Below are positions 1 through 11,700 of a stretch of DNA of 64,000 bases, one piece after another. The notes below the pieces were generated by a model, which made no database searches, was not told the origin of the DNA, and was given only the letters and a program-made list of their open reading frames with translations. Source of the DNA: Ruminococcus flavefaciens (GTDB lineage: Bacteria; Bacillota; Clostridia; Oscillospirales; Ruminococcaceae); NCBI GenBank assembly GCA_023667045.1, contig JAMPAU010000001.1, positions 434,159 to 498,158 on the forward strand, read 5' to 3'. The number at the start of each line of letters is the position of its first letter. Position 1 is the stretch's first letter. The translations under genes and the position numbers were made by a program.

Positions 1-3000
1 CTGACAGGTCGCTGTCCTTGAATTTTTCAACGAACTCAGTATAGTTATTGAGCATAAGAACAACAGCCGGAAGTGTATTTCCGGAGTTTCTGCAATATCT
101 TGCATATTCACCGCCCTGCTCCGCAAAGAGTTTACTTCTTCTTACGATTTCGTCCTTTACGGAAAGTATTATACTTCTTACATCGTCTTCTTCGTCGGCA
201 ATAACAACATCTCCTACATGGGGAGCTTTTGCATAGGTTTTAAGGAAACCAGCATCAAAGTCAAGCACATAAATATTAACCTGCTCTGGAGTATAGTTAT
301 AGATAAGCGAATATATAAGAGTAACAAAAAACATATCAAGACCGCTTCCGGCAGCACCGTAAATGGCAAGATTTCCTTTTCTTGAAAAAGGAATAGTCAT
401 GATTTCCTGTTTTCTTTCATAGAGGTCGTCCTTTTTGCCTATAACAGGCTCAAGCTGAACAAATCCGGTGTTTGTTTCCTTGCCATACTCCTCATACAAA
501 TCCCTTATTGAGAGTTTAGCTGGAATCGGGTCAAGCCACAGCGACCTTATTTCAATATCCTTTGCAATATCAATGAGATATTCCCTTACTGCTATAAGCT
601 GTGAAACTGTCTTGTCCTTTTCGGGATTTATTTTGATTTCGGGCTTTTTGACTTTTTCATGAATGACTGTTCCGGTATTGCTTATCACTTCTACTGATTC
701 AATATCCCTTTTCACAAATTCTTCTGCCTCTATATAGTCAGCACCGCACCATGCAGACTGACCCATGCTGAATACTTCGTTATAGCCGACCTGAAAGAAA
801 AAGCGACCTGTCGTATTTATTTCAGCAGCGTCGGGACAGTGAAGCACCGCCTGACTGTCTTCTCTGCCCTGAACTTTAAGGCATATCTTGAATCGTGAGT
901 TACTCCAGATTTCCGGCTTTACTGAGCCGTCCGGTTTCTGAGTTGCAAGAATAAGATGTACGCCGAGACTTCGACCTATTCGTGAGGCACTGACAATAAC
1001 GTCCATGAATTTGCTGCCGCCGTTTTTTTCGTCGGCTTTAAGTTCTGCAAATTCATCGCATACTATGAATAAATGCGGAAGTGCTTCAAGCTCTGCACCC
1101 TCACGTCTGAGTTGCTGATACTTGTATATATCCATAGTACCTTCATTTGAGATTTTACGTGCTTTCTTGAAAAGAAACTGTCTTCTTTTAATTTCTGTGT
1201 CAATTGAAATGCAGGCTCTCTCAATAGTTGCTCCGTCGAGGTTTGTAACCGTTCCGACAACGTGCGGAAGTATATGACGTACTTCAACGGTTTTTCCGTC
1301 TATTGTTTCTTCTCTCACTTCATTGAAAGCGTCGGCAAGACCACCGCCTTTATAGTCTACTATCACAAAAGCTACTTCTTCGGGGCTGTAGTTTACGGCA
1401 AGCGAAAGAATGATAGTTATAATTGTTTCGCTCTTTCCCGAACCGGTAGTACCAGCCATAAGACCATGAGGACCATGAAATTTTTCATGCATATCAATGA
1501 AAAATGTATCTCCGGACGGTGCTATGCCTATCTCCGTTTTAAGCGATTTAATCGGGTTATTTTCCACCCATCTTGCAAGGCTGTTAAGATGTTCTACCTT
1601 AGATACTCTGAACATATCGAGGAATGTAAGCATTTTAGGGAGCTGATATTTTTCAGTGTTTATATCAAGCTTTATATTTGCGATTCTGTTAAGATATGTT
1701 TCAAAATCCGCCTCATTGTTTACCCTGTATGGCAGAAACTCAGATACAATATCATTTTTGCGGTCATAAAGTTTCGGACTGCTATCTGTGAGTTCAATAA
1801 TGAAATCAGAGTTATTATAGTTATACAGACCAAATGATGTGAGAAGACTAAAATTAAGCTTTTCCCTGTTTTTCATTATAACCGGCATAATGTCAATGCT
1901 GTCTACCTTGTGCTTGTCTGAGGCTATAATCAGCATTTTGGGGAAATCATCATTTTTACGTGTAGTGCGGTTTTCGATTTCCTTTTCCAGTTCGTATGAA
2001 AGTTCCTTTATATCGTCCGACGTTGAAGCGACATATCTGAATGTGTTGTCAGCATTCCATACATGAGGAAGCCACTTTGCATACGACCATTTTTCTTCCT
2101 CGTCTTCATTATATATAAATACAAGTTTAAGCTCGTCATATGAATAAAGAGAAGTAAGCTGTATTACCATTTCTTTTATAATATCAAATGAACGCTCTTT
2201 ATCACCGCTTATACCGCATATACAGCCGTTATTCAGCGAGACAGTTATTGGTACGCCGTCCAAAATTCTATCCTCATTCGCAAACTGCATCATATCATAA
2301 CGCAGATTATCTTTAAAGAATACCTCGTTATCGGCACTGTACTTGACAACAACAGACGATTTCTTCTTGCCTGTACCGATAGAAATAGTCATAAAATCAT
2401 CGTCGTTAATGCTCTTGCTCCACAGATACCTGTCTCTGTTTATGGCACGTGTCATGCATTCTTCAACAGTAAGACACTTGTCACAAAGGTATTTCTTTTC
2501 ATTGTCTTTCATGACATCAACCTTTGCTCTGAGGTCAATAATATAATCTTGATAATCCTTGATACGCTTTGTTTCCTTTACCTTTGAGACAGATTTTTTA
2601 TGCCGTCTTGTTATAAGCGGAAAAGTTATTGAAGAAGTAATCATACTTCCTGCCATAATAAGAGTAGGAACAATATAAGAGATATTAGTACCCCTGTAGT
2701 GTGCGGCTATACCGGAATACATAGCAACAAGCAAAGTTGATATACCCATAGTCATGGCAGGACCCATAGCCAGCAGTGCAGACTGTTCTTCCCTTACTTC
2801 TGTACGTTCCGGAGGCAGTAAACGTATTTCAGGCATTTCGGGAGGATTAATTTCAAGGTCAACTGTTCTGTAGAAGTAATCAATGCCCTCGTCGGATTTT
2901 TTGTTGTTTCTTTCAAAGTCTCTGAGTTTAATCTTCATAATATTGGCTGTATGTACAGTCTTTTCAAAGTCAATATTTGCAGAAATAAAATCAGCACATA

Positions 3001-3568
3001 TTATAAACTTATATCCCATGATAAAAATAACATCACCGATTTCAAGGGGATATTCAGTATCAGGCTCAAGCCTTACATTATTAAGGTAAGTGCCGTTACG
3101 GCTGTTGTCGTCCAAGAGATACCATTTATTTTCACGGCGTGAAATAACCGCATGAGTTCCGGAAACAGACAATTCGCCCAACACTATATCATTGTCTGTA
3201 TTTCTTCCTATTGAAATTTTGCTGTCATAATTCTGAGAATCGTTAAGTATGAATTTAACGAATTTGTTTCTCTCATCGTTTATAGTTTCGGCAATCATTT
3301 GATACTTCATGCCGTTGCATTCAATAACAAAAATATCGCCGTTATCAATAACAGCTTTCATTCCGCACGCTGAAAGCCTGTCGCCCTCATAGCGTGAAAG
3401 AGTGTAGTTTTCGCCGGCGGAAATAATCCATCTGTTTTCAATGCCGTCTATATTTATGTCTTCTGTCAGTTCGCTTATACTATGGTTTACTTTATAGTGA
3501 CCCTTTTTTTTATCCGGCAGAACAGTAGTATTTATAAACTCATTCTGCATAAATGTTATAAGAAGCAT
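1..3568 (-). CDS. essC: EssC-type type VII secretion ATPase (3' end outside window)
   Basis: This is the motor ATPase of a Firmicutes type VIIb (ESX-like) secretion system, a membrane-bound FtsK/SpoIIIE-family protein. The 1189 residues in the window begin with an N-terminal region carrying an FHA fold (about 95-175, with SIGRNTDND and the NSRNGTYL turn). Two adjacent transmembrane helices follow (about 268-312), then a first FtsK domain with Walker A GTTGSGKS at 706-713 and Walker B LFIVCDEFAE. A second FtsK domain has P-loop GAAGSGLD at 1071-1078, in which the catalytic Lys-Ser/Thr is missing, so it probably does not hydrolyse ATP in the usual way. Family members run to about 1450-1500 residues, so a third domain should lie beyond position 1. 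The gene follows an EsaB-like gene by 22 bp. Identification of the family is firm; the substrate is unknown. Confidence 0.93.
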   Translation of the reverse strand, partial: MLLITFMQNEFINTTVLPDKKKGHYKVNHSISELTEDINIDGIENRWIISAGENYTLSRYEGDRLSACGMKAVIDNGDIFVIECNGMKYQMIAETINDERNKFVKFILNDSQNYDSKISIGRNTDNDIVLGELSVSGTHAVISRRENKWYLLDDNSRNGTYLNNVRLEPDTEYPLEIGDVIFIMGYKFIICADFISANIDFEKTVHTANIMKIKLRDFERNNKKSDEGIDYFYRTVDLEINPPEMPEIRLLPPERTEVREEQSALLAMGPAMTMGISTLLVAMYSGIAAHYRGTNISYIVPTLIMAGSMITSSITFPLITRRHKKSVSKVKETKRIKDYQDYIIDLRAKVDVMKDNEKKYLCDKCLTVEECMTRAINRDRYLWSKSINDDDFMTISIGTGKKKSSVVVKYSADNEVFFKDNLRYDMMQFANEDRILDGVPITVSLNNGCICGISGDKERSFDIIKEMVIQLTSLYSYDELKLVFIYNEDEEEKWSYAKWLPHVWNADNTFRYVASTSDDIKELSYELEKEIENRTTRKNDDFPKMLIIASDKHKVDSIDIMPVIMKNREKLNFSLLTSFGLYNYNNSDFIIELTDSSPKLYDRKNDIVSEFLPYRVNNEADFETYLNRIANIKLDINTEKYQLPKMLTFLDMFRVSKVEHLNSLARWVENNPIKSLKTEIGIAPSGDTFFIDMHEKFHGPHGLMAGTTGSGKSETIITIILSLAVNYSPEEVAFVIVDYKGGGLADAFNEVREETIDGKTVEVRHILPHVVGTVTNLDGATIERACISIDTEIKRRQFLFKKARKISNEGTMDIYKYQQLRREGAELEALPHLFIVCDEFAELKADEKNGGSKFMDVIVSASRIGRSLGVHLILATQKPDGSVKPEIWSNSRFKICLKVQGREDSQAVLHCPDAAEINTTGRFFFQVGYNEVFSMGQSAWCGADYIEAEEFVKRDIESVEVISNTGTVIHEKVKKPEIKINPEKDKTVSQLIAVREYLIDIAKDIEIRSLWLDPIPAKLSIRDLYEEYGKETNTGFVQLEPVIGKKDDLYERKQEIMTIPFSRKGNLAIYGAAGSGLDMFFVTLIYSLIYNYTPEQVNIYVLDFDAGFLKTYAKAPHVGDVVIADEEDDVRSIILSVKDEIVRRSKLFAEQGGEYARYCRNSGNTLPAVVLMLNNYTEFVEKFKDSDLS

Positions 3569-3593
3569 ATTTTTTCTCCTGTTTTATTATTTA

Positions 3594-3845
3594 TTAAACA
3601 AACATAAGCTGTGTTCTGTTGGATACGCCAAGTTCTTTAAGCGTACAATTCTGCAAAAGGCTTTTTCCGCTCTCTCTGAAACAAAGAATATTGACATCGC
3701 CCTTATAATAAAAGCCCTTTGCAGACTCCGAAAACAATTCAGCCAGTACTTCAGCGACATCATGCACATACATATTTTCGGGTACTCTCACATCGTAAGT
3801 CTTTCCGTTTGCCGGAAGATATACCTGAACAATTACCTTATTCAC
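3594..3845 (-). CDS. esaB: EsaB/YukD-like ubiquitin-fold protein
   Basis: This small cytoplasmic protein (83 aa) has the ubiquitin-like beta-grasp pattern of EsaB/YukD: an N-terminal VIVQVYLPANGKTYDVRVPE hairpin, a helix with VAEVLAELF, and a C-terminal LKELGV..RTQLMFV strand. EsaB is a conserved regulatory or structural component of type VIIb secretion systems in Staphylococcus and Bacillus. The gene overlaps the preceding one by 8 nt and lies directly upstream of essC, which is the usual company of this family. There is no diglycine tail, as in other bacterial EsaB proteins. The assignment rests on fold pattern, length and context. Confidence 0.88.
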   Translation of the reverse strand: MNKVIVQVYLPANGKTYDVRVPENMYVHDVAEVLAELFSESAKGFYYKGDVNILCFRESGKSLLQNCTLKELGVSNRTQLMFV

Positions 3846-4833
3846 ATTCGTTTCCTCCTTTCTGTACTTTAGGTTTCTTCTTTTTCTTCTTCTGCAATTC
3901 CGGATAGCTCCTCCACTTTATCTTTATAAGCAGATTATAGAAAATATGATAATTAAAATCAGCGAGTTCAGATTCACTCAGCGGTGTGCCGTTTGAATGG
4001 CAGTACTCCCATATAAGCACGTCTGACAGTTCATTCATATCACGCTCAAAAGGCTCTATAATTCTGCGTGAAACAGCCCTGTCCGTATTCACGACATCTT
4101 CATAAGCCGGAAGCTCCGGAGTGCATTCAAGGAGTATTCTAACACTGAGAGTATCGGCGTTTTTCTTGAAATAATTCATTTTTTTATGCTCTGCTATTTT
4201 TTTGAGAAGATAATAGCTGTTAGGATTCTTTTTCAGATTAATTCTGAATAATTTTTCCGGATAAGGCATTACCGGCATAGTTTTCATAACATAAAAAAAC
4301 TCGTCGCTGAAAGTAAAAATAATGACATTGTTTTTTATATTCACATCACTGCAAATCTTTATATCTTCAAGACTTCTCTCTCTGTTAGACGATTTTCTGA
4401 AACTCACCCTCATATTAAAAAGCGTGTTGAGGTCGGCACGTACCTGCTTACGCACTTCAGCACTGTTTTTTAGTTCACAGAGTTTCATATATTCTGTAAT
4501 GGGAAGATGAACAGTTCTCTCCCCCGACCCCATTTCTGTGAACTTCACCATAAGAGCGTCTGCAAGCCTGTGGGTAGTAGTTTTAAGACCTTTGCCGAGT
4601 GCAGAAAAATTATCAAAGTATATTTTAAGATTGTCCTTTTCAATGCAGACTATATCATCTTCATTTCCGGAAATAAGACTTTCAGTTGTTTTCAGAGTTG
4701 CTAGCTTATTCATAGCAGACGACTGTTTCATTATTCTGAAAGTATTTCTGGAAACAGAATTGATATGGAGGTCAGGCTCAAAAATCTTACCGACAGACGA
4801 TGACTCTCCGTCAATCCCTTTCAAGTATTTCAT
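3838..4833 (-). CDS. Replication-initiator-like winged-helix protein inside the T7SS operon
   Basis: This 331-aa soluble protein resembles a family commonly annotated as replication initiator on plasmids and integrative elements of Clostridia. The recognisable blocks are the LPITEYMKLC segment followed by ARKQVRADLNTL-like residues (EVRKQVRADLNTLF), the NPNSYYLLKKIAEHK block, PELPAYEDV, and RRIIEPFERDM with WEYCHSNG. The family match comes from remembered motif order, not a search. The C-terminus is a lysine run encoded by an A-rich tract. Its start overlaps the stop of the upstream gene (ATGA) and its stop overlaps esaB by 8 nt, so it is translationally coupled within the secretion operon. 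No known T7SS component looks like this. It may have been recruited as a DNA-binding regulator or be a remnant of a mobile element. Confidence 0.6.
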   Translation of the reverse strand: MKYLKGIDGESSSVGKIFEPDLHINSVSRNTFRIMKQSSAMNKLATLKTTESLISGNEDDIVCIEKDNLKIYFDNFSALGKGLKTTTHRLADALMVKFTEMGSGERTVHLPITEYMKLCELKNSAEVRKQVRADLNTLFNMRVSFRKSSNRERSLEDIKICSDVNIKNNVIIFTFSDEFFYVMKTMPVMPYPEKLFRINLKKNPNSYYLLKKIAEHKKMNYFKKNADTLSVRILLECTPELPAYEDVVNTDRAVSRRIIEPFERDMNELSDVLIWEYCHSNGTPLSESELADFNYHIFYNLLIKIKWRSYPELQKKKKKKPKVQKGGNECE

Positions 4834-5768
4834 CAGTCCACCTCAGAATCAATAAGCAGTGATATGAGATTAACCATAGAGGTACGGAAAACAGAAATAT
4901 CTTCAAGGCATTTTCTGACTGATTCAACTGCTTTTTCTGAGGGTTCAATACCTTCAAGGCTTATGGGTCTGAATATATCATTGAGTATTTTCAGCTTATT
5001 TAAGTATTCTCCGCCCTCTCCGGCAATTTCGTGTGCAAAGTCCTCACGCTGTGCATTAAATTCTTCAATCTGCTTTTTAAGTTCGCTCACGTCGGTACAG
5101 AATACAGTAAACTCCGGAATGTCAATTCTTTCTGCGATAAGTTCAAAAAGCCTGTTGTATGCCACTTGATATTTAAGACCGTCAAGCATAAGATTATTCC
5201 GGAAATACTCTATCTTGTCTGCCATATTTCCGGAATGTTCAAGGCTCATCATTTCCTGAAAACAGTCTATTTCCGGCTCAATAAAATGGTCCTGTGCGTC
5301 AAGGCAGTTAGGGTGGCACGGAAAATTATTTGCAACAATAGCTACTCCACGCTGTCTTGCCAGCTTACCCGGAGAATGCATTTCACCGAACTGGCTTTCT
5401 GTCATTATCATGGGGAGCATTTCTATCATTTTTCTTGCGTGTTCAACGTGCTGTGCCTGTGTCATATACATAAGCAGACGGCAGAAACCATTCTGTGCCT
5501 GCTGATTATAGGCAAAAGAAATTGCCTGTGCATATCTTATAAAATTCTGCAACTGTACGTAACAGTCAAGTATCTCTGCTTCTTCAACAGTGTCTATCTT
5601 TTCAATAATAGAATCAAGAGCCGACTGTGTCACCGGCTCATATTCTTCATCGGGGCAGTAAGCCCCGATTTGATTCTTATATGTGCATATATCATTATAT
5701 ATGATAAGTCTTCCTGCATCTTCGCCCGATACAGTTTCCCTTTCAAATAATTCTTCTGCGTTTATCAT
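4833..5768 (-). CDS. Hypothetical cytoplasmic protein, T7SS operon
   Basis: I do not recognise this 311-aa protein. It is acidic, mostly helical by composition, has no signal peptide or membrane segment, and carries a short cysteine-containing stretch (NNFPCHPNCLDAQDHF) in the middle. The second half has coiled-coil-like helices (SELKKQIEEFNAQREDF). The start at 5768 is chosen because AGGTG lies six bases upstream; a GTG nine bases earlier overlaps that ribosome site. It is 21 bp from the giant surface-protein gene upstream and overlaps the next gene by 1-4 nt, so it is co-expressed with EsaB and EssC. It is not a WXG100 protein by length or motif. A chaperone or adaptor role would fit the position, but that is a guess. 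Confidence 0.7.
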   Translation of the reverse strand: MINAEELFERETVSGEDAGRLIIYNDICTYKNQIGAYCPDEEYEPVTQSALDSIIEKIDTVEEAEILDCYVQLQNFIRYAQAISFAYNQQAQNGFCRLLMYMTQAQHVEHARKMIEMLPMIMTESQFGEMHSPGKLARQRGVAIVANNFPCHPNCLDAQDHFIEPEIDCFQEMMSLEHSGNMADKIEYFRNNLMLDGLKYQVAYNRLFELIAERIDIPEFTVFCTDVSELKKQIEEFNAQREDFAHEIAGEGGEYLNKLKILNDIFRPISLEGIEPSEKAVESVRKCLEDISVFRTSMVNLISLLIDSEVD

Positions 5769-5789
5769 CTTTATCACCTGTAAAAGATT

Positions 5790-8700
5790 TTATCTTATTC
5801 TTCTGCGTCTTTTTCTGCCTGCAATAGTAAATCCGCTTGCAGTGCCTATTCCGAGAATAGCAATACCGCCGGTAACTTTTACCCATGTTTTATGGAAAAG
5901 GTACAGGAACATATTTTCAGTGATGAGGAGATTTTCAAAAGTCTCAACCGTCTTGTTGCCAGCAAGGTCAGTAAGTTCGATAGTAACTGAACGTGCGGAG
6001 TTGGAGGCTGGCATATTGAAAGTATAGCTGTTGTCGTTTCTGTCTTTTTCGTCGTCTGCATCAATATCAAGAAGAACCTCGTCAAGACTTGTAGTTACAG
6101 TCACGTGTTTCAGCTTTTCATTGGCATTTATTCTGAAAGTCTTTTCGGACTCTCTAAATTCAGCACGTTCTATAAGCTCATCGCACTTGAACTCCGGTTC
6201 ATGAGTATCAACATTAAATCCAAGCTCTGCACCTCTGCCGGTACTTACATTCTGGTTTCCTGCCTCGTCAATAGTCTGTATTGAGATTTTATAGTCAAGG
6301 TCCTGACTGAAGTTTCCGGCTTTTATTACATATTTATACTCATATCCGGATTTATCAGCGAGCAATTCCGGACCTGTAATATCATACATACTTTCGTCAA
6401 GCTGTTCGGTAGCTGAACCCTTATCAAGTATGATGATAATATCTGAACCCTCTTGATGTTTGTCAACGTTAGTTTCGGTTATGAAAATATTAGGTGCTTT
6501 GTTGAGGTATTTACCGTTTATCTGTTCAATGTCTTCAACTGTAAATACAGAGCCGAATCTATTCACAGAAAATTTCTGTGTGTCTGTATAGCTGTTGCCG
6601 GACTTATCCACAGCAGATACTTCAATACTGTACGAACCGTCAAAACATTCTTCCGACGGGAAATTATCAAAGACAAATTTCTGTTTTATATTTCCGTCAA
6701 CAGTTTCTTCTGTCCATTTTCCAGTGATGTATTTTTCCCTGTCTGAAACTGCAAATCTGTAAACATCTTCTTTTTTGTCATATGACATTTCACAGATTTT
6801 GCCGTTTCTGGATATTTTAAGTTCATATTCGTCAAGGTTTTTATCCGATATATCTATGACAGGTGCGACTTCTCCCTTGTTAGCCGTATCAAATCCGGAA
6901 ACTGATATTTCGGGGCTTTCAGTATCTATGATAAAGCTCGCTGAATAGGTTTTAAATGCATTAGAGGCGAGGTCTGTACCTGATATGCTGACAGTATATT
7001 TACCGTCTTTCTTAAACTGCTCATAAGGTATTGTGGCAGTGTGTTTGCCATTATCGTCTTTCCAGTCTGACGGAGTATACTCCTTGTCATTTATAGTTAT
7101 TTTTATTTTGCTACTGTCGAAATTAAGTTCTTCAACAGATATAGATGCTTTTACAATGTCGTTTATATATTCATCTTTTTTGGTGTCAATCTTCTCACCG
7201 CTCTGCTTTGAAAATGCTACTTCAAGCACAGGGTCGGTCTTGTCAATTACAAAGTTTCCGGAAGAATATTTTATAGCAACGTTTCCGGCAAGGTCTGTAT
7301 CTTCAATATCAAGGTGATAAGTTCCGTCCTTGTCATATGAAATATCTTTAATATGCTTGAAACTGTCAGTATTTTTTATTGAATTAGGGTCTTCTGTAAA
7401 ACTGCTGTCGGCAGTTCCGTTTATCATCGGAGCATTGAAATTACGTTCTGCAATTACTATATGTGCTTTCTTATCTGAATTATAATATTGAGTTTCTGTA
7501 GACGGCTGTATTCCAGAGACGGATATATTCGGAGCTTGCTTATCAATACTGAAACGCACTTCACTTTCACTGGTGTTTCCGGAATTATCGGTTATTCTTA
7601 CCATTATGAAATTGTCGTTTGCGTCCCTTGAAACAGTAATGCCGTTTGATACAGAAAGAACGATATTTCTTTCGGTTGCGTCAACGCTCCAGCCGTCATA
7701 ATCTCCGTATATATTGCCTTCGCTGTCGATTCTTGCTGTTCTCCAGCCGTCAAAATCAGATGTAAGCCACTCGATAGTATTTATACCGGAAAAATCATCT
7801 TCAATTGTAACTGAAGCTGTAATATTGCTGTTGTAAAGTGGCAGACCGTCAACGTCCTTGTTTGCTGTCTGAGGCATTTCTATGGAAATAGATGCGTGCG
7901 AATCATGGCGTGTCTGATTTTCAGAGGCAAGACCTTCCGGTGATACAACATCAGATTGATTCGTTACATTATCTACTGCCCATGCCTGTATATCGCCCTT
8001 AAAGCCCTCCGGTATTTCAAATTCAGCACGGTATACGCCGTCTTCATAGATTTCTGGATTCTGTATGTCATACTGTGCAAAAATACTACCGTCCGGATTT
8101 AAAAGATTACAGTAAATAGCTTTTATGCCGGAGCTTGCATTTTGGTCTATAGCATGGACTACCATTGTAGTAGGCACATCAAAGAATATTCCGTATTTTA
8201 GTATCTCCTGACTTGCGGGACTTTCACTGAAATCAGTAAGATAAAATTCAAACTGTGTGATTTCCGGCTTAGTAGTATCCTTATAGACTGTGACTGTTTC
8301 TTCTGTGAGATTTCCGGCATTGTCTTTTGCATTGATACTGAATATAGCTTCTCCGTCAACCTCTTCTTTAGTTGACAAATTATCTCTGTAGTCCATTACC
8401 ATGTCATTATAGTTTTTATTTGCATTTATCTCTCTGGGTTCTGCACTGTCCTGTATTCGTTTAAACTCTACACTTTCAAGTCCGGAGTCTGTGCCGGATT
8501 CATCTGCTGATTTATCTGAAACACTATACTCAACAGTAACATCACTGCTGTACCATACTTCACTGCCGTTGTCGTATTTGTTTTCACCGGTTATTTTATG
8601 TATAACAGTTGGTGCTTTGTTTTCAATGATAACATTATCACTGCCATACTCATTAACAAGAGGATTATAAATATCATATTCAAGTATGTTTCCTACATTG

Positions 8701-11700
8701 TCCTCAGCTTTAATTTGAATATTACCCTGTACATTTACTTTATCGGGTATTGTGAAATGTGCATAACCTTCATTGTCTATATTGCCTTCATATTCCTTTT
8801 CGGCAAATGTAATGTAAACCTTATTATCCTTAAAGCCTGAAGACGCTACTTTACTGTTTTCATCTTCAATATTTTTAAGATTATCAGATAATTGGACTTT
8901 TATTTCTACCTGCTTATTGGCGAATGTTCCGAACGACTTAAAGTTGATTTCTTTGGTTTCAGCATTATTAGGATCAGCCGCATTTATTATACGGTCGGTA
9001 ACAGGTGCATTGTTGTCTATGTATACGTCTACATTTTGTACTGTATCTTCAGTGCTTTTTTTCATATCATACATATTTGACTGTACGTTTCCGGCATAGT
9101 CTGTAAGTGTAATCTGTACACTTAACTTGCCGTCACCGCCCAATGAACAAATATAATCATCAGCCAATAAAAATTTATTATCACCTGAATATATATACGG
9201 ACGGAAATGCTGATTATTAGTCGAATCAACCTCAAAGCCTATACGCAGATTTGTGAGGGTTTCATTTAGTTCATCTATTGATATATTGCCGTTTTCATCT
9301 TTTTTAATGAATGTCTTTATTATATCATTTATGTCAATTGTAAAATCACTTCCGTTGATATTCATAGATATAGTCTTTATACCCGAATTGCTGTCAGACG
9401 GATTAATTGCAATCGGCTGATAATCTTTATACCAACGATTTCCATTATTTTCATAGTCAGATTTAGATACTGTAGCTCCCACAACATTAGGTACGGTCTT
9501 ATCAATGATAACAGTTGTGGCTTTATTCTTGTCAGAAGATACATTATTTGTTGTCTCATCTGCATGATAATAATACTCTGCTGAGTTGCCGGCTTTGTCT
9601 GTTACAGTTACTTTTATTATGTCACTGCTGTCTTTAATATTTTCATCAAAAGTATAACTATTATCTGAATAATCTTCTAAACTTGATGAAACTGCATACT
9701 CATATTTTATTGTACTTACTCCCGATGCGTCGCTATCACTATTGCTCATCTTATCAGAAGTTTCAGCTTTTACGGTAAGGCTTGTGTCTTTAGGAAGAAC
9801 TTTCTGACCGTTCAGACCGTTAATGACATTTTCGACATTAATAGACTCTGCCTTAGGTGCTGTTATATCAATCTTTACATCAACAGAAGATGACGTGCCA
9901 GATGTATTACCACAGTTATCGGTTGCAGAAATATCAATTTTGCCACAATAGTCTTGATTTTCGGCATTAAGGGTAAGCGTTGCATTAAAAGTACCGCTGA
10001 AAATGCCGTTCTCTATTACTGGATTCAGAACTATACTATATGGAATATCAGCTCCGTCTTCCAGTGCTTTCGGTTCTATCTTTTCACTGCTCCAGCCTTT
10101 TTCATTGTCGGGTCTTTCAAATGTAAGTCCGCCGACATTAATGTACTTAATAGAATTAAGATTAGGGTTTTCATTGATTATATCATAATATTCTTTTGGA
10201 ATATCAGCAGAATTTACATCGTCGCTTATAGTAAAGCTGAAATCATACTGACCATTTCCGGCAGATGTTTTTTCATTAGACCAGCCGTTATTATACTCTT
10301 CAGATACTGCAATATTGTTTACTTTGGGTTCTGTTTTGTCAACATATATATACAATTCTGGGTCATAAAAATTATCAGCTTTTACATCTATAATATCTAT
10401 TCCGTTTTCTTCATAAGTGACATCAAATAATGTAGTTAATTTTAATAAATCACAATTATTTGTAAAGCTTGTTTGCCCCCTTGTTATATTCAATGGGTTA
10501 ACACTTGAATGAATACAGTCAACTGCTCTTAATTGTTTGCCGTTAAAGTTACTTTCTTCATCACTTTCAGCAAATATAAGAACTAATGCCCTTTTGCTTT
10601 TAACTGCTATAACGCTGTCATTTCTCTTTCCGCTGTTTTCTGTATGTTTAATTACAGCATTTATTATGCTTTCTGCATTTATATTATCAGAAGAAGAATC
10701 CATCTTTTCATATGTAACTGAAAAGTTTGAAAATTCTCCTTTATATTCAATTTTCATATATTCATCTGTTTTCAGCTTATCATACATATCTTTCAGCTCG
10801 TTGCCTGATATAGTAGCTCTTTCATATGAATATCCGCTGAGGTAATACTCGCCGTTTACAATAAGCGGTATCAATATATTATTATCTTCAATTTTAAATT
10901 CAACTGTATCTTCTTCTTCGACACCGTCTATTATGCGTTTTGCATTTATGGTACTTGGAATGCCTTTAACAGAGACCTCTATTGTTTGTTCTCCTGTAAT
11001 TCCTTCTATTTTTCCGTCATCTGAAACTGTATATCCTGCACACTGAAGAATATTCTTTATTGTATAATCACCAGTTCCATAGACTTCTGTGCTGTCTCCT
11101 ATTTTTATGCCTTGATAATCTTTGTCTGCTTCAAGATGAACTTCTTTATCATTAATATCATTCAGTTTTACAGATATAGAATAATTATCATTTCCGTCTG
11201 CCTTTACATTTGTCAGTGAGAGATTAATTGTATATTCAGATTCAGAGAGTGTATATAACGTTTTACTATTCTTAACACCTTCATTATCAATAGTAATCGT
11301 ACCGTTAACAGATGTAAATTTATGACGGTTTTTATCAGATGTAGGTGTAAGAGTATATCCTTCGTTTACTGAAAATGTAATACTATCAATATTTGTACCT
11401 GATTTTAAATATGTTTTGTCATTTCTGATTTCAACATTATCCTGTTTATCAATTGTTATAAGACCATTAGAATTATTATTCACAAGATAGTAATCTACTT
11501 TTATTTTAAACATTGTTTCATCTTCTGCAATGTAATGATAAATTTCATTATCAGTATCAGTTACATATTCAAAGCTTTTCATATTCTCCAAAATTTGAGA
11601 TTGATTACCATAATCACACTTTATTGTTATTTGATTTTGATAATATGTTATCTCCTCCTTTATTAAATTTTCTTTATCTGTTTCTTTTATCTTTTTAATG

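Noticed and set aside
4833-5768. Unknown 314-aa protein considered as a WXG100/LXG secretion substrate
   Set aside because: Length, lack of a central WxG turn and lack of the YxxxD/E tail do not fit.
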